64,000 bases of DNA from Terrilactibacillus sp. S3-3 (GTDB lineage: Bacteria; Bacillota; Bacilli; Bacillales; Sporolactobacillaceae): assembly GCA_030437565.1 (NCBI GenBank), contig CP129291.1, forward strand, positions 496,001 to 560,000, read 5' to 3'. Shown here piece after piece: positions 10,852 to 19,666 of the stretch (positions are counted from its first letter, which is position 1; the number at the start of each line of letters is the position of its first letter). The position numbers and the translations under genes are program-made. The notes under the pieces were generated by a model, which worked only from the letters and a program-made list of their open reading frames with translations, had not been told where the DNA came from and did no database searches.

Positions 10852-11054
10852 CATGGGGTTTTGTCAACAACTTATAAAATTATTTCTGTTAAAAAGTTAT
10901 TAATAGGTTAAAGCTTTTTGATGTTAAAGAACATATGTTTTTGATAGAATAAAGGAATAATCATAGGTTATTAATAGTAGGAGAGAGACAAAGTAGAGTT
11001 TATCCATTGGGCATACTCGTCAGTCTTTCACTGTGGAAGGGAAGAAAAGGGGAG

Positions 11055-11664
11055 AGGTGTAACCTTGATTCGGTTGAGAGAACGTATCGAAAACGTATAA
11101 AGATGGTACCGTGGCGGTCGAGCATTTAAATTTGACGGTCAACAAAGGTGAGTTTTTTGTTTTTATAGGGCCGAGCGGATGCGGAAAAACGACAACGTTG
11201 AAAATGATCAACCGTTTAACCGACTTATCCGCCGGCTCTATTTTTATAGATGGGAAAAATGTATCGGATTACAACGTTCATGAACTGAGATGGAATATTG
11301 GCTATGTCCTGCAGCAAATCGCCCTTTTTCCCCACTTGACCGTGGCAGAAAACATCGCGATCGTCCCGGAAATGAAGAAGTGGGAAAAAGAAACCATTCG
11401 CAGAAGAATAGATGTTCTGCTGAAGATGGTTGGGCTTGATCCCAAAATTTATCGCGAGAAGAAGCCGGATGAACTGTCCGGTGGTCAGCAGCAGCGGGTA
11501 GGGGTTGTACGGGCGCTGGCCGCTGATCCCGATATCATTTTAATGGACGAGCCATTTAGTGCGCTGGATCCGTAAGCCGGGCAAAACTGCAGGATGATAT
11601 GCTTGAATTAAAAAAAGAAATCAAGAAAACGGTCATTTTTGTTACCCACGACATGGGTTTTTAG
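11055..11664 (+). pseudogene. Truncated OpuCA/OpuBA-type ABC ATPase
   Basis: Remnant of the ATP-binding subunit of a choline/betaine/carnitine (OpuB/OpuC) importer. Walker A GPSGCGKTTT, the Q-loop, the signature LSGGQQQRVGVVRALA and Walker B ILMDEPFSALDP are present. After SALDP a base is lost (TAA appears), the text resumes as QDDMLELKKEIKKTVIFVTHDM and then ends near 11664, so the regulatory CBS domains are missing. No permease or binding-protein gene follows. The early break may be a reading error, but loss of the C-terminal third looks like a real deletion. The 190 bp before it carry no other gene. Confidence 0.75.
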
Positions 11665-11709
11665 AAAATAAATTGTGGTGATGAGTTCAGAGATAAAGAA
11701 GGGTTGCAA

Positions 11710-12297
11710 ATGAAGAATGAGTTGCAAATGAAAAATGATTTGCTTAAGCTGAGTGCTGTTGCTTCCGTTGTTCTCGGAAAAGTCATGATTGCACTCGGAC
11801 TTACACCGTCAATCACAAAGTCCCAAAAAAAAAACAGGATATTCTTGTTTTCAACGGCAGCCTGCTTCAGCTAAACGGATTTACGATAGATGCAGAATTG
11901 TTTCATAAGGGAAATTATAAAGCTGGGACAGAACTGCAGGCGCTTGGATATGGGATTGAAGCGTTTTCTTTTATTATCTCCCAGGATCCTTCTCTAAGGT
12001 TGAAATATACCGAGTTCAATGCCTTAGATCAAGTTCTGGGAGGGGGAGTCGTTCTCGCCGATAAAAAGACTTGGAAGGAAAATCATCTGCTTATTGGAAA
12101 TATCATGGGGGTTATTGGAAATTTTATGATTGCTTTGGGGGAAAAACAACAGACTAAGGAAAAAGGCATCGTCCGTTGTTGATCCGCTTGAAACGAAAGG
12201 TGCATGGATAACAACTATCGGGATGGCCATTATACTGCTTGGCGAAATTGAAAAAAGAAGCAGGCCAAAAACAATAGCGATAGCATGGTCAATTTAA
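11710..12297 (+). CDS. Repetitive hydrophobic protein, possibly DUF6944 type
   Basis: After repair of two breaks (a run of ten A near 11824-11833 and one near 12165) about 195 residues can be read from MKNELQMKNDLLKLS to IAIAWSI. It repeats a short pattern of the type LQxxGxxIxA (LLQLNGFTIDAELF, LQALGYGIEAF, IGNIMGVIGNFMIALG, ITTIGMAIILLGEI). This resembles the repetitive proteins grouped as DUF6944 in Bacillus, but I make that link from memory and with low confidence. No signal peptide or catalytic motif is visible. It follows the ABC remnant by 45 bp. Confidence 0.55.
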
Positions 12298-12347
12298 GAA
12301 GCCATCGGATCGAGGCGCCGCCAATTTTTCTCGCAAACAAAATTTAA

Positions 12348-12400
12348 CCTCAAAAGCACGATTTCTTTGATGTTTAGGTTGTGAAATCGGACTTTTGAGG
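12348..12400. repeat. Long imperfect inverted repeat
   Basis: CCTCAAAAG at 12348-12356 pairs with CTTTTGAGG at 12392-12400, and CGATTTC with GAAATCG just inside. There is no T run, so it is not a classic terminator. It lies in the gap between the repetitive protein and the end of cypC. Confidence 0.6.
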
Positions 12401-12462
12401 TATTTGGCAACCGGTTTATTTAATTGGGGAAAATAGATTAATCACCTGAGCAGGCAGAAAGG

Positions 12463-13735
12463 TTATACTTTTCGCTTAACATTTTTGAGCACGATTTTAC
12501 TATGGGGGATACTTGGTATGCTGACCATGCTGAAACTTAAATCCTGGTCAGGAACTTCAAAACTCATTCGATACCAGATAATTCAGGCTGACTTTCATCA
12601 CTTCAATGGTTACCCATTCACCGGCACAGCGGTGTCCCATGAAGTAATCACCGCCGCCTTGAGGAATGAAGCTGAAAGGACTGTCTGCCCAATTGGCAAA
12701 GCGTTTGGGATTAAACACTTCGGGATTGTCCCAAATTTTTGGGTCATGATTTGTGCCGTAAAGATCTAATAAAGTGAATGTGCCTTCCTCAAATTGATAG
12801 CCCTTCCAGGTGAAATCTTTTTTTACCAGTGCAGCGACAAAAGGAAAGAATGGATAAAAACGGCGAACTTCTTGAATAAACATCAGGGCGTATTTTTCAT
12901 CTCCAGATTCAAGCTTTTTTCTCTCTTCCGGAAAATGGTACACGGCCAGGGCAGTGAAATTGATAAAGACGGCGATCGCTACAATGGGCCGCAAAATATT
13001 GATGACTTCCACGGCGGCGATCTCAGTATCTAAAAATTTCCCGTTCAGATCACGATGCCAGGCGAACGTGTGCAATGCCGTATTTTCCGGGGGATTCACT
13101 TTTCCATCACGAACTTGAACAATGAGATCACCGATCCACTTTTCTACCCGATTCCGGGCATTTCGTCCTAACCAGTGGGCCGGGCCGACTGAGGCTGCCG
13201 TCTCGAACATCGCTCCTAAATCATTTGTCCATTTCTTCACTTCATCTTCTTTTAACGGTACGCCGGCCCACTGGCAGGCTGTTCTGCACATGATCTCCTG
13301 TACTTCATCGTAGAGGACAACCTTATCCATTCGTTCCCACTTATCCACGGCCGTTTGCCACTGTTGTTTAGTCACATTGGTTAAGTTCTTTAATCCCTCA
13401 GGAGTCATGATCGACATAAACATGTCTTTGCGGTGTTTATGCGCCTCCCCATCGAGCGTTTGAATACCGTTTTGACCAAACAAGGTTTCCAGCGCTCTGT
13501 TTGGTGCCGCCTTTTTTCTCTTGAATTTCTCATTGTCATAAAAGATTTCAGCCGCTTCTTTTCCTCCGATGCAGATTGCTTTTTTCCCAAGTAATCGAGT
13601 TGCAAAGACATCGGAATGAAAACTGCGCCGCCTGTTCGAAATGTACATATATCCTTCTCTAAGCAGGCTTAAAGTATGGTCTATTCCTTCTTCTTGAGGT
13701 ATTTTGGTTAAATTCGGCATTTGATCCATCTCCAT
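12463..13735 (-). CDS. cypC: CYP152 fatty-acid peroxygenase (CypC)
   Basis: Cytochrome P450 that uses hydrogen peroxide to hydroxylate long-chain fatty acids at the alpha or beta carbon, needing no reductase. The Arg-Pro pair that binds the substrate carboxylate is present ([11 protein letters not shown]), as are the K-helix EVRR, the text [11 protein letters not shown] and the haem-thiolate motif GHRCAGEW. The frame breaks near 12570; after it the text continues [13 protein letters not shown] to KNVKRKV, ending at 12463, as in B. subtilis CypC. The start may be ATG 13735 or the internal ATG at 13720, which has GGAG at a better distance. It is a single-gene unit. Confidence 0.9.
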
Positions 13736-13846
13736 TTTTCATAAGTGATGGTCATATTCTTTGTCAACTCTTCACTGTTTACTCTCAACAATTTTTAGAT
13801 CAAGGATTTTTTAAAATGTGAGGAAGAGAGCGACCAAAACCAATAG

Positions 13847-13885
13847 CCAAGCTAACGGAGACTGCCTGTACTCTTTTTAGCTTGG
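13847..13885. repeat. Inverted repeat between cypC and tnpB element
   Basis: CCAAGCTAA at 13847-13855 pairs with TTAGCTTGG at 13877-13885. It may mark the outer edge of the tnpB element or be a remnant hairpin. Confidence 0.5.
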
Positions 13886-14023
13886 CTTCTATCGTAATTG
13901 GCAGAAGACTCCCGCTTCAAGTGTTGCTAAGCGGGAGATGAGTGCCATCTGCTAGTTGCAACTCCCGTTTCTGTCATGCTATAATATTCACGAACGTAAG
14001 TTCTGTGTATGGGGGGCGAACCT

Positions 14024-15202
14024 ATGCTGGTCAACAAAGCCTATAAGTTTCGCATCTTTCCAAACAAAAAACAGGTGGGACTCATCAACAAAACCATCGG
14101 CTGTTCCCGATTTGTGTTTAATTTCTTTCTGGGTAAGCAGAAAGAAAAAGATGCCTACTGGCAGATTGTCGAAGAAATGGTTCAAAACGGCCAGATTCCA
14201 GCTAACTCTTGGAAAGGTGAACGCCTCAACAAATATGAAACAGTCAAAGCCCTTCCTGAACTCAAGAGCCACTCTGCTTTTCTAAAAGAAGTGGACAGTA
14301 TCGCCTTGCAAAAATCTGTTGAAAACTTGGCGGATGCCTATCGCCGATACTACAAAAAACAAACCAAATACCCGCGTTTTTTTAAATCAAAGAAACATCC
14401 GATTCAGTCGTACACAACGAAGATGGTCAATCAGAATATTGCGGTCATTGGAAACCATATCAAACTGCCGAAACTTGGTCTGGTTCGTTTTGCCAAAAGC
14501 CGCGATGTCCAAGGCAGGATTATGAATGCCACAATCAGGCGGCATCCCTCCGGCAAATACTTTGTATCAATAGGCACCGAGGCAGAAGTTTCCGCATGGC
14601 CGAAAACCCATTCAGCTGTTGGCATTGATGTCGGACTCAAAAACTTTGCGATTCTCTCGGATGGGACAGTACACACCAACCTCAAGTTTTTCCGCACCTT
14701 GGAAGAAAAATTGGTCAAAGCCCAGCGGATCATGAGCAGGCGTTCTATGGGCGGGTCCAATTGGTACAAAGCCAAAATCAAAGTCGCCCGTATCCACGAA
14801 AAGATGGCCAATGCACGGCAAGATTACTTAGACAAAATCTCCACCGAAATTGTCAAAAACCACGATGTGATCGGGATGGAGAATTTGTCTGTATCCAACC
14901 TGTTACAAAATCATCATCTTGCAAAAGCGATCAGTGAAGTGTCTTGGTCACGATTCAAAACAATGATTGAATATAAAGCCAAGTGGTATGGCAAGTGCGT
15001 CGTTACGGTGGCGAAAAACTTTCCTTCCAGCCAGCTTTGTTCTTGTTGCGGCTACCAAAATAAAGACGTCAAGCAGCTCGGATTGCGTGAATGGGACTGC
15101 CCAAAATGCCATGCCCATCATGATCGAGATATGAACGCAAGTATCAATCTTAAAAATGAAGCGATAAGGCTTCTAACCGCAGGGACTGCGGGGATCGCCT
15201 AA
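14024..15202 (+). CDS. tnpB: TnpB RNA-guided nuclease
   Basis: IS200/IS605 OrfB protein, an ancestor-type relative of Cas12 that cuts DNA using an RNA from the element's right end. Intact, about 392 residues from [17 protein letters not shown]. The RuvC acidic residues are visible: Asp in GIDVGLKNF (about 14623), Glu in IGMENL (about 14878) and Asp in [12 protein letters not shown] (about 15120). A four-Cys zinc ribbon CSCCGYQ...CPKC sits between the last two. The upstream ATG at 14009 is less likely. Unlike most long genes in the window it has no frame break. Confidence 0.93.
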   Translation: MLVNKAYKFRIFPNKKQVGLINKTIGCSRFVFNFFLGKQKEKDAYWQIVEEMVQNGQIPANSWKGERLNKYETVKALPELKSHSAFLKEVDSIALQKSVENLADAYRRYYKKQTKYPRFFKSKKHPIQSYTTKMVNQNIAVIGNHIKLPKLGLVRFAKSRDVQGRIMNATIRRHPSGKYFVSIGTEAEVSAWPKTHSAVGIDVGLKNFAILSDGTVHTNLKFFRTLEEKLVKAQRIMSRRSMGGSNWYKAKIKVARIHEKMANARQDYLDKISTEIVKNHDVIGMENLSVSNLLQNHHLAKAISEVSWSRFKTMIEYKAKWYGKCVVTVAKNFPSSQLCSCCGYQNKDVKQLGLREWDCPKCHAHHDRDMNASINLKNEAIRLLTAGTAGIA

Positions 15203-15285
15203 TCCATAACCTGCGGCTGCGCCGGTGTTCTTAGGAATCTCCCACTTCAAACAAGCCAAAGGTTGTTAAGTAGGGGTAGTTCAAC
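15060..15285 (+). ncRNA. Candidate omega RNA of TnpB
   Basis: In TnpB elements the guide RNA is made from the 3' part of tnpB and the right end, with the guide lying just outside the element. Here the structured end is a stem with CCCACTT and AAGTAGGGG arms plus an inner stem ACAAGCC/GGTTGT, ending in TAGTTCAAC at 15285. The guide would then be the flanking text beginning AGGGGTTATTATTTTC. The 5' boundary is a guess. Confidence 0.5.
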
Positions 15286-15340
15286 AGGGGTTATTATTTT
15301 CCTGTTTTCGTATTAATGTGAACGGTGTGCCATGATGAAA

Positions 15341-15585
15341 GTTGAGGCCGCCCCATTTAGTGCAGAAGTCGCCCCATTTAGTGCAGAAGTCGCTCCATTT
15401 AGGCAGAAGTCGCCCCATTTAGTGCAGAAGTCGCTCCATTTAGGCAGAAGTCGCGCCATTTTAGGCAGAAGCCGCCCCATTTAGTGCAGAAGTCGCTCCA
15501 TTTAGGCAGAAGTCGCGCCATTTTAGCAGAAGCCGCCCCATTTGAGCAGGAAGTCGCCCCATTTGTGCAGAAGCCGCTTAGCTAA
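15341..15585 (+). repeat. Array B: twelve 20/21-nt repeats
   Basis: Unit GCAGAAGTCGCCCCATTTAG. CCATTT occurs at 15353, 15374, 15395, 15415, 15436, 15456, 15477, 15498, 15518, 15538 and 15559, so spacing is 20 or 21, followed by one partial unit. It lies between the right end of the tnpB element and the trpE terminator. No open frame with a ribosome site spans it. Confidence 0.88.
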
Positions 15586-15626
15586 GCTAAGCTCTTCGTT
15601 TATCGAGCGGCTTTGAAAAATGAAAA

Positions 15627-15664
15627 AGCGCCGGGGGAAGATTCCCCGGCGCTCTCGTTTTTTT
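15627..15664. terminator. Terminator of trpE(G), possibly bidirectional
   Basis: AGCGCCGGGG at 15627-15636 pairs with CCCCGGCGCT at 15644-15653. T runs follow on both strands (15659-15667 on plus, A run 15623-15627 on minus). Confidence 0.75.
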
Positions 15665-17859
15665 TTATTTATTGAACATGTCGAGTACATTATCCAGCAT
15701 TTGCATGCCGTTGTTACCCTCCATTGTCATGATCGACTCCGGATGGAACTGGACGGCCGCGATCGGCAGACGGCGATGTTCGATGGCCATAATCACGCCG
15801 TCATCGGAACGGGCCGTGACGACTAAATCATCCGGCAGATGTTCAGCAAAGATGGAATGATAGCGTCCCGCTCTGAATGTTTCAGGAACATTTTTGAATA
15901 ATGCCGACCTGCCGTCGTGGATCACGGTTGATTTTTTTCCGTGGGTCGGGGCAGGAAGCAAGTTCAACTGACCGCCAAAGTATTCGACAATGCCCTGCAA
16001 GCCGAGGCAGATGCCGAATACAGGAATATGATGTTCAACGCAGAGCCGAATCGTTTCGTCCATCCGGAAGCGGCTGGCTCGCCCGGACCAGGCGACAGAA
16101 TCACAAGATCAACGTTTTCCGCTCCCTCTTTAATCAGCTGCCTGGCATACGGGCTGCGGCAGACAGAGACTTCGGCGCCGAGACTCTGAAAATAACTGGC
16201 CAAAGTATGGACAAAAGAGTCCTGGTGATCGATCAGGAGGACGCGGCGGACAGCTTTTGGCTTTTTGCCGGCAGCAGTTGGCATCGCTGCCGTTTCTTCA
16301 GCCGGCCGATAAGGTTTGAGCGCCTCCATCAAAGCCCCCGCTTTTGTCAGCGTTTCCTGTTCCTCATTTTCCGGCACCGAGTCATAGAGCAGCGTGGCGC
16401 CGACGCGAATCTCAGCGGTGCCTTTATGAATCCGCATCGTTCTGAGCGTCAAACCGGTGTTCAGGTTGCCGTTAAAGCCGAACCAGCCGACGGCGCCGCC
16501 ATACCAGCGGCGCGGCGTTTTTTTTTCATGCTTTTCGATCCATGTCATCGCCTCGAGTTTCGGCGCGCCGGTGACGGTTACCGCCCACATATGCGTCATA
16601 AAGGCATCGAAAGCGTCAAAGCCTTCTTTCAGGTCTCCTTTAATGTGATCAACCGTGTGAAACAGGTGGGAATAGGTTTCGATCTGCCGGCGTCCGATGA
16701 CTTTTACCGATCCCGGTACGCAGACACGCGATTTGTCATTACGGTCCACGTCGGTGCACATCGTGAGTTCCGATTCTTCCTTGTCGGAGCTGAGCAGTGT
16801 CTTAATTTGCTCGGCATCTTCAATAACAGAACCGCGCCGTTTGATTGTGCCGGAAATCGGGCATGTTTCCACAACGCCGTTTTCCACTCTCACGTACATT
16901 TCCGGCGAGCAGCCGACGAGAAATTCGCGATCATTCAGATGAATCAGAAAACCGTACGGACTTGGATTTATGCGGCGCAAGTTTTGAAAAACTTCGGAAG
17001 GCGGAATGGTGCATGGCTGCGATAAGATTCGGCTTGGCACGACTTCAAAGAGATCGCCCTTTTTGAAAGCTTTTTTGCTTCGCGGACAATATCGGCATAC
17101 TCGCCTTTGCGGCTGGCAAAGGATTCGGGTGATTCTTCTCCTTGGCCGGATGAAGAACGATAGGGGACGACGGCACCGTCCCGGGGCAGCCCTTCCGTTA
17201 CCTTATCGCCGACAGCAAATTCATAAGACAACCGATAAGCTTGTTTCTTTTGCTGGTCGACAATAAAAAGTTCATCAGGCAGATACAGCTGCAAATCGGT
17301 ATGGTTCTTGTCTCTTTTTTTATATAGAGGCAGCTGCTCAAACTGGTGAATCAAGTCGAAGCCGAATGCGCCGTAGAGACCGAGAAAAGCGTCATCCGTG
17401 CGGAAAAGCCGCTGAATTTGCCTCAGCAATGTGAATATCGACGGCTGTTTGGTCCGATCTTCTTCTTTCAATACCGTATAATCTTCCGACTGAATCGTTC
17501 CTTCCAGGCAATCGGGGGCAGCTGAATGAAAAAAAACAAATGCGCGATCGTCCAGATGTTCTGCAAGATAATATCAGTACGTTTCCGCGGGCATTTAAAG
17601 CTTTGATGCGGAATGTTCGTCTTGACGCAGTCATTTCAATCGGCGGGTTGAAAAAACCGATGTCCCATCTGGAATATCTCCCGGGAAATTCATAAGTGCT
17701 GGAAAACAGCGCGCCTTTGTGATCATCTAATTTGTTCAAGAGAAAAGGAACGGGAAAATCCATAGATAATGGGGTTTGAGTACGGGAAATACGCAGTCCC
17801 ATGCTCGTGGCATAAGAAACGGTGTCGGTCGTGGCATCCACGTTGGATAATAGGCTCAT
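15665..17859 (-). CDS. trpE: Anthranilate synthase, TrpE-TrpG fusion
   Basis: One protein of about 730 residues carrying chorismate-binding TrpE and glutamine amidotransferase TrpG; makes anthranilate for tryptophan synthesis. ATG 17859 follows GGGAGGA. The TrpE part has [41 protein letters not shown] and GAPKLEAM. The TrpG part starts near [15 protein letters not shown] and has the catalytic Cys in GICLGLQG and His-Glu in FHPES. The frame breaks near 17570, 17045 and 16065. The fused form with this TrpE type is best known from alpha-proteobacteria (TIGR01815-like, from memory) and is unusual in Bacilli. A TRAP-type leader precedes it; no other trp gene is next to it. A role in phenazine- or PABA-type chemistry is less likely given the leader. 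Confidence 0.88.
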
Positions 17860-17975
17860 GTGAAATTCCTCCCTGTATAAATTGGTTATACAGAAGAGAG
17901 CAAGAAATCATTTGGAAATGGCAACAAGAAAAGACACGGATAAATAGACCGTCTTTCGTAATGTTTTTTTTTTTC

Positions 17976-18019
17976 CTCTGCTCAGCTAAAATTGCTCTCA
18001 ACTCTGCTCTACTCGTCTC
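17976..18019 (-). promoter_or_regulatory. TRAP-binding site in trpE(G) leader
   Basis: The minus-strand RNA carries eight NAG triplets: GAG at 18019-18017, 18014-18012, 18009-18007, 18004-18002 and 17999-17997, then an 8-nt spacer, UAG at 17988-17986, GAG at 17983-17981 and 17978-17976. All other spacers are 2 nt. This is the known target pattern of the trp RNA-binding attenuation protein. A weak hairpin with a U-rich tail follows at 17956-17931 and could be the attenuator. The mtrB gene for TRAP is not in the window. Confidence 0.8.
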
Positions 18020-18025
18020 TTTTCC

Positions 18026-18054
18026 ATATTACAAGAAAGTGTCGGAAATTTCAA
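18026..18054 (-). promoter_or_regulatory. Sigma-A promoter of trpE(G)
   Basis: On the minus strand TTGAAA (18054-18049) and TAATAT (18031-18026) are spaced by 17 nt. Transcription would begin about 7 nt before the first GAG triplet of the TRAP site. Confidence 0.65.
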
Positions 18055-18266
18055 TAATAAATGTTTCAGATAAGGTATTGACGCGTTTTCATCTCTGTCA
18101 TAACATAGATCTTGCATTATCAAAGAAATGATGGTTTCTTTGAGGTACTAAAGCGGCCGGTACACAGATAAAGGCAGTCTGAATGTTCTGCAGTTTGCCG
18201 GATGTTCTCGCTGATCGGCGTTTTTTTTTTGACTAAGGGATGTCTGTAAGCGGGGGGGAAGATGGA

Positions 18267-19198
18267 ATGGCAACAAAATCACTGAGCTTGCCAAAAATGA
18301 GGTTTGGGAGAAAAGGAACAGGGATTACGCTCGTCTTGACGGGAGCGATTCTATGGGGAGTTTCCGGAACGGTGGCTCAATATTTATTTCAGGAAAAAGG
18401 GTTTCATGCCGGATGGCTGGTGGCGGTCCGGATGCTTATTTCCGGGCTGGTACTTCTCACGATCTCTTCAATGAAAGAAAAACAATCGATTTGGAAAGTC
18501 TGGCAGGAAAAAAAGTCCCGCCGGCAATTGCTTGTTTTCGGCATTTTCGGCATGATCGGCGTGCAGTATACATACTTTGCGGCGGCAGTGGAAGCGGGCA
18601 ATGCGGCGACATCCACCCTCCTGCAGTATTTAGGGCCGGTGCTGATCATGGCGTACCTGGCTGTGAAATTTAGAAAGATGCCGACCGCGGCCGAATTTTT
18701 TGCTGCCTTTTTAGCCCTGCTCGGCATTTTTTTGCTTGTCACCAAAGGAAGAATGGATACGATCGCTATCAACCCGCTTGAACTTTTTTGGGGGCTGCTT
18801 TCAGCCGGCGGCGCGGCGGTCTATTCGGTGCAGCCGGTTCGACTCCTGAAACAATGGGGATCGGCCATTGTTGTCGGCTGGGGGATGCTGATTGGCGGCG
18901 TTGTGATGAGCATCATCTGTCCGCCTTGGACGTTCTCAGGTGACATTTCTTTTATCTCCATGGCTGCCGTTGCTTTTGTTATTTTATTTGGCACGCTGGC
19001 CGCTTTTTATTTATACATGGAAAGTTTGAAATATTTGAAAGCCACTGAATCCAGTCTGCTTGGCTGTGCGGAACCTCAGCCGCTATATTGAGCGTTGTCT
19101 GGATGGGTGTTCCTTTCACAATCATTGACTGGCTGGGAGCGGGCTGCATTTTAGCGACCATTATTATTCTTTCCAAGTCACAAAGTCCACAGGTTTAG
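18267..19198 (+). CDS. EamA/DMT-family exporter
   Basis: Ten-helix drug/metabolite transporter with two EamA halves, about 310 residues. It starts near TGITLVLTGAILWGVSGT and contains AGNAATSTLLQYLGPVLIM in the first half. The frame breaks near 19075, after LGCAEP; the text then continues as SVVWMGVPFTIIDWLGAGC and ends at 19198. ATG 18267 follows GGGGGGAAG at a good distance; ATG 18240 has a poor one. It diverges from the trpE(G) promoter. The substrate (an amino acid or other metabolite) cannot be told. Confidence 0.85.
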
Positions 19199-19480
19199 GG
19201 GAGCTCAGCGAACGTTTATGACTTTTGAATCGGCAGGCTTTGAATGAAGCAAAAAAATAAATTTTTCTATTGGACGGTCTAAATATGGCCGCCCACTTTT
19301 TTGCGATATTCATTTAATAAAAGCGCTGTCTTTTTGATGGTAAAAAGGGTTGCGGGCGTGATGAATTATGATACAATCGGATTGCGAGCGATGGCGAAAT
19401 GGGAGGGAATAGCGGAGGTTCAAAGTGCGATTCAAACATACATAATGAGTTTCAAGAAGAGGAACATCGTCTGACATTTA
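19199..19480 (+). other. Gap with one doubtful 37-residue ORF
   Basis: Only a doubtful frame from ATG 19361 to 19474 (starts MNYDTIGLRAMAKWEG) is seen, without a convincing ribosome site, plus a weak GGACGG/CCGCCC hairpin near 19273-19293 that may end the EamA gene. I see no known riboswitch. Confidence 0.25.
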
Positions 19481-19484
19481 TTTA

Positions 19485-19514
19485 TTGATTGTCGGATACA
19501 CTATACCATTATAA
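19485..19514 (+). promoter_or_regulatory. Possible kimA promoter
   Basis: TTGATT at 19485-19490 and TTATAA at 19509-19514 are spaced by 18 nt. The 150-nt leader that follows contains a GC-rich stem (near 19570-19590). Confidence 0.35.
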
Positions 19515-19666
19515 AAATGAATCGCAAACGGACTGTCCGAACGATGGTTCACTGCCAGCTTGAGTGAGCGGCCGCGTGTAAAGCGGCAAGTTAAAAACAA
19601 AATGAAGTTTTTTTAAAAATTAATTTTTTTTTATTTATTATCATTTTGAACTGTGAAGGTGTCTGT

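Larger units (their letters stand above)
13909..15285 (+). mobile_element. IS605/IS1341-type element with tnpB only
   Basis: Left subterminal hairpin CTCCCGCTT (13909-13917) with AAGCGGGAG (13929-13937); intact tnpB; right-end hairpin CCCACTT (15241-15247) with AAGTAGGGG and the end text GGGGTAGTTCAAC finishing at about 15285. There is no tnpA (Y1 transposase), so the element would need one supplied elsewhere. The exact left end is not certain and may lie some bases before 13909. A decayed relative with the same kind of right end is at 50790-51236. Confidence 0.75.

Noticed and set aside
15341-15585. CRISPR array
   Set aside because: Units are contiguous with no unique spacers between them, the period is only 21 nt, and no cas gene is in the window.
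19480-19666. c-di-AMP (ydaO) riboswitch before kimA
   Set aside because: The gene family often has one, but I could not align the conserved core segments to this leader; only a GC-rich stem is visible.
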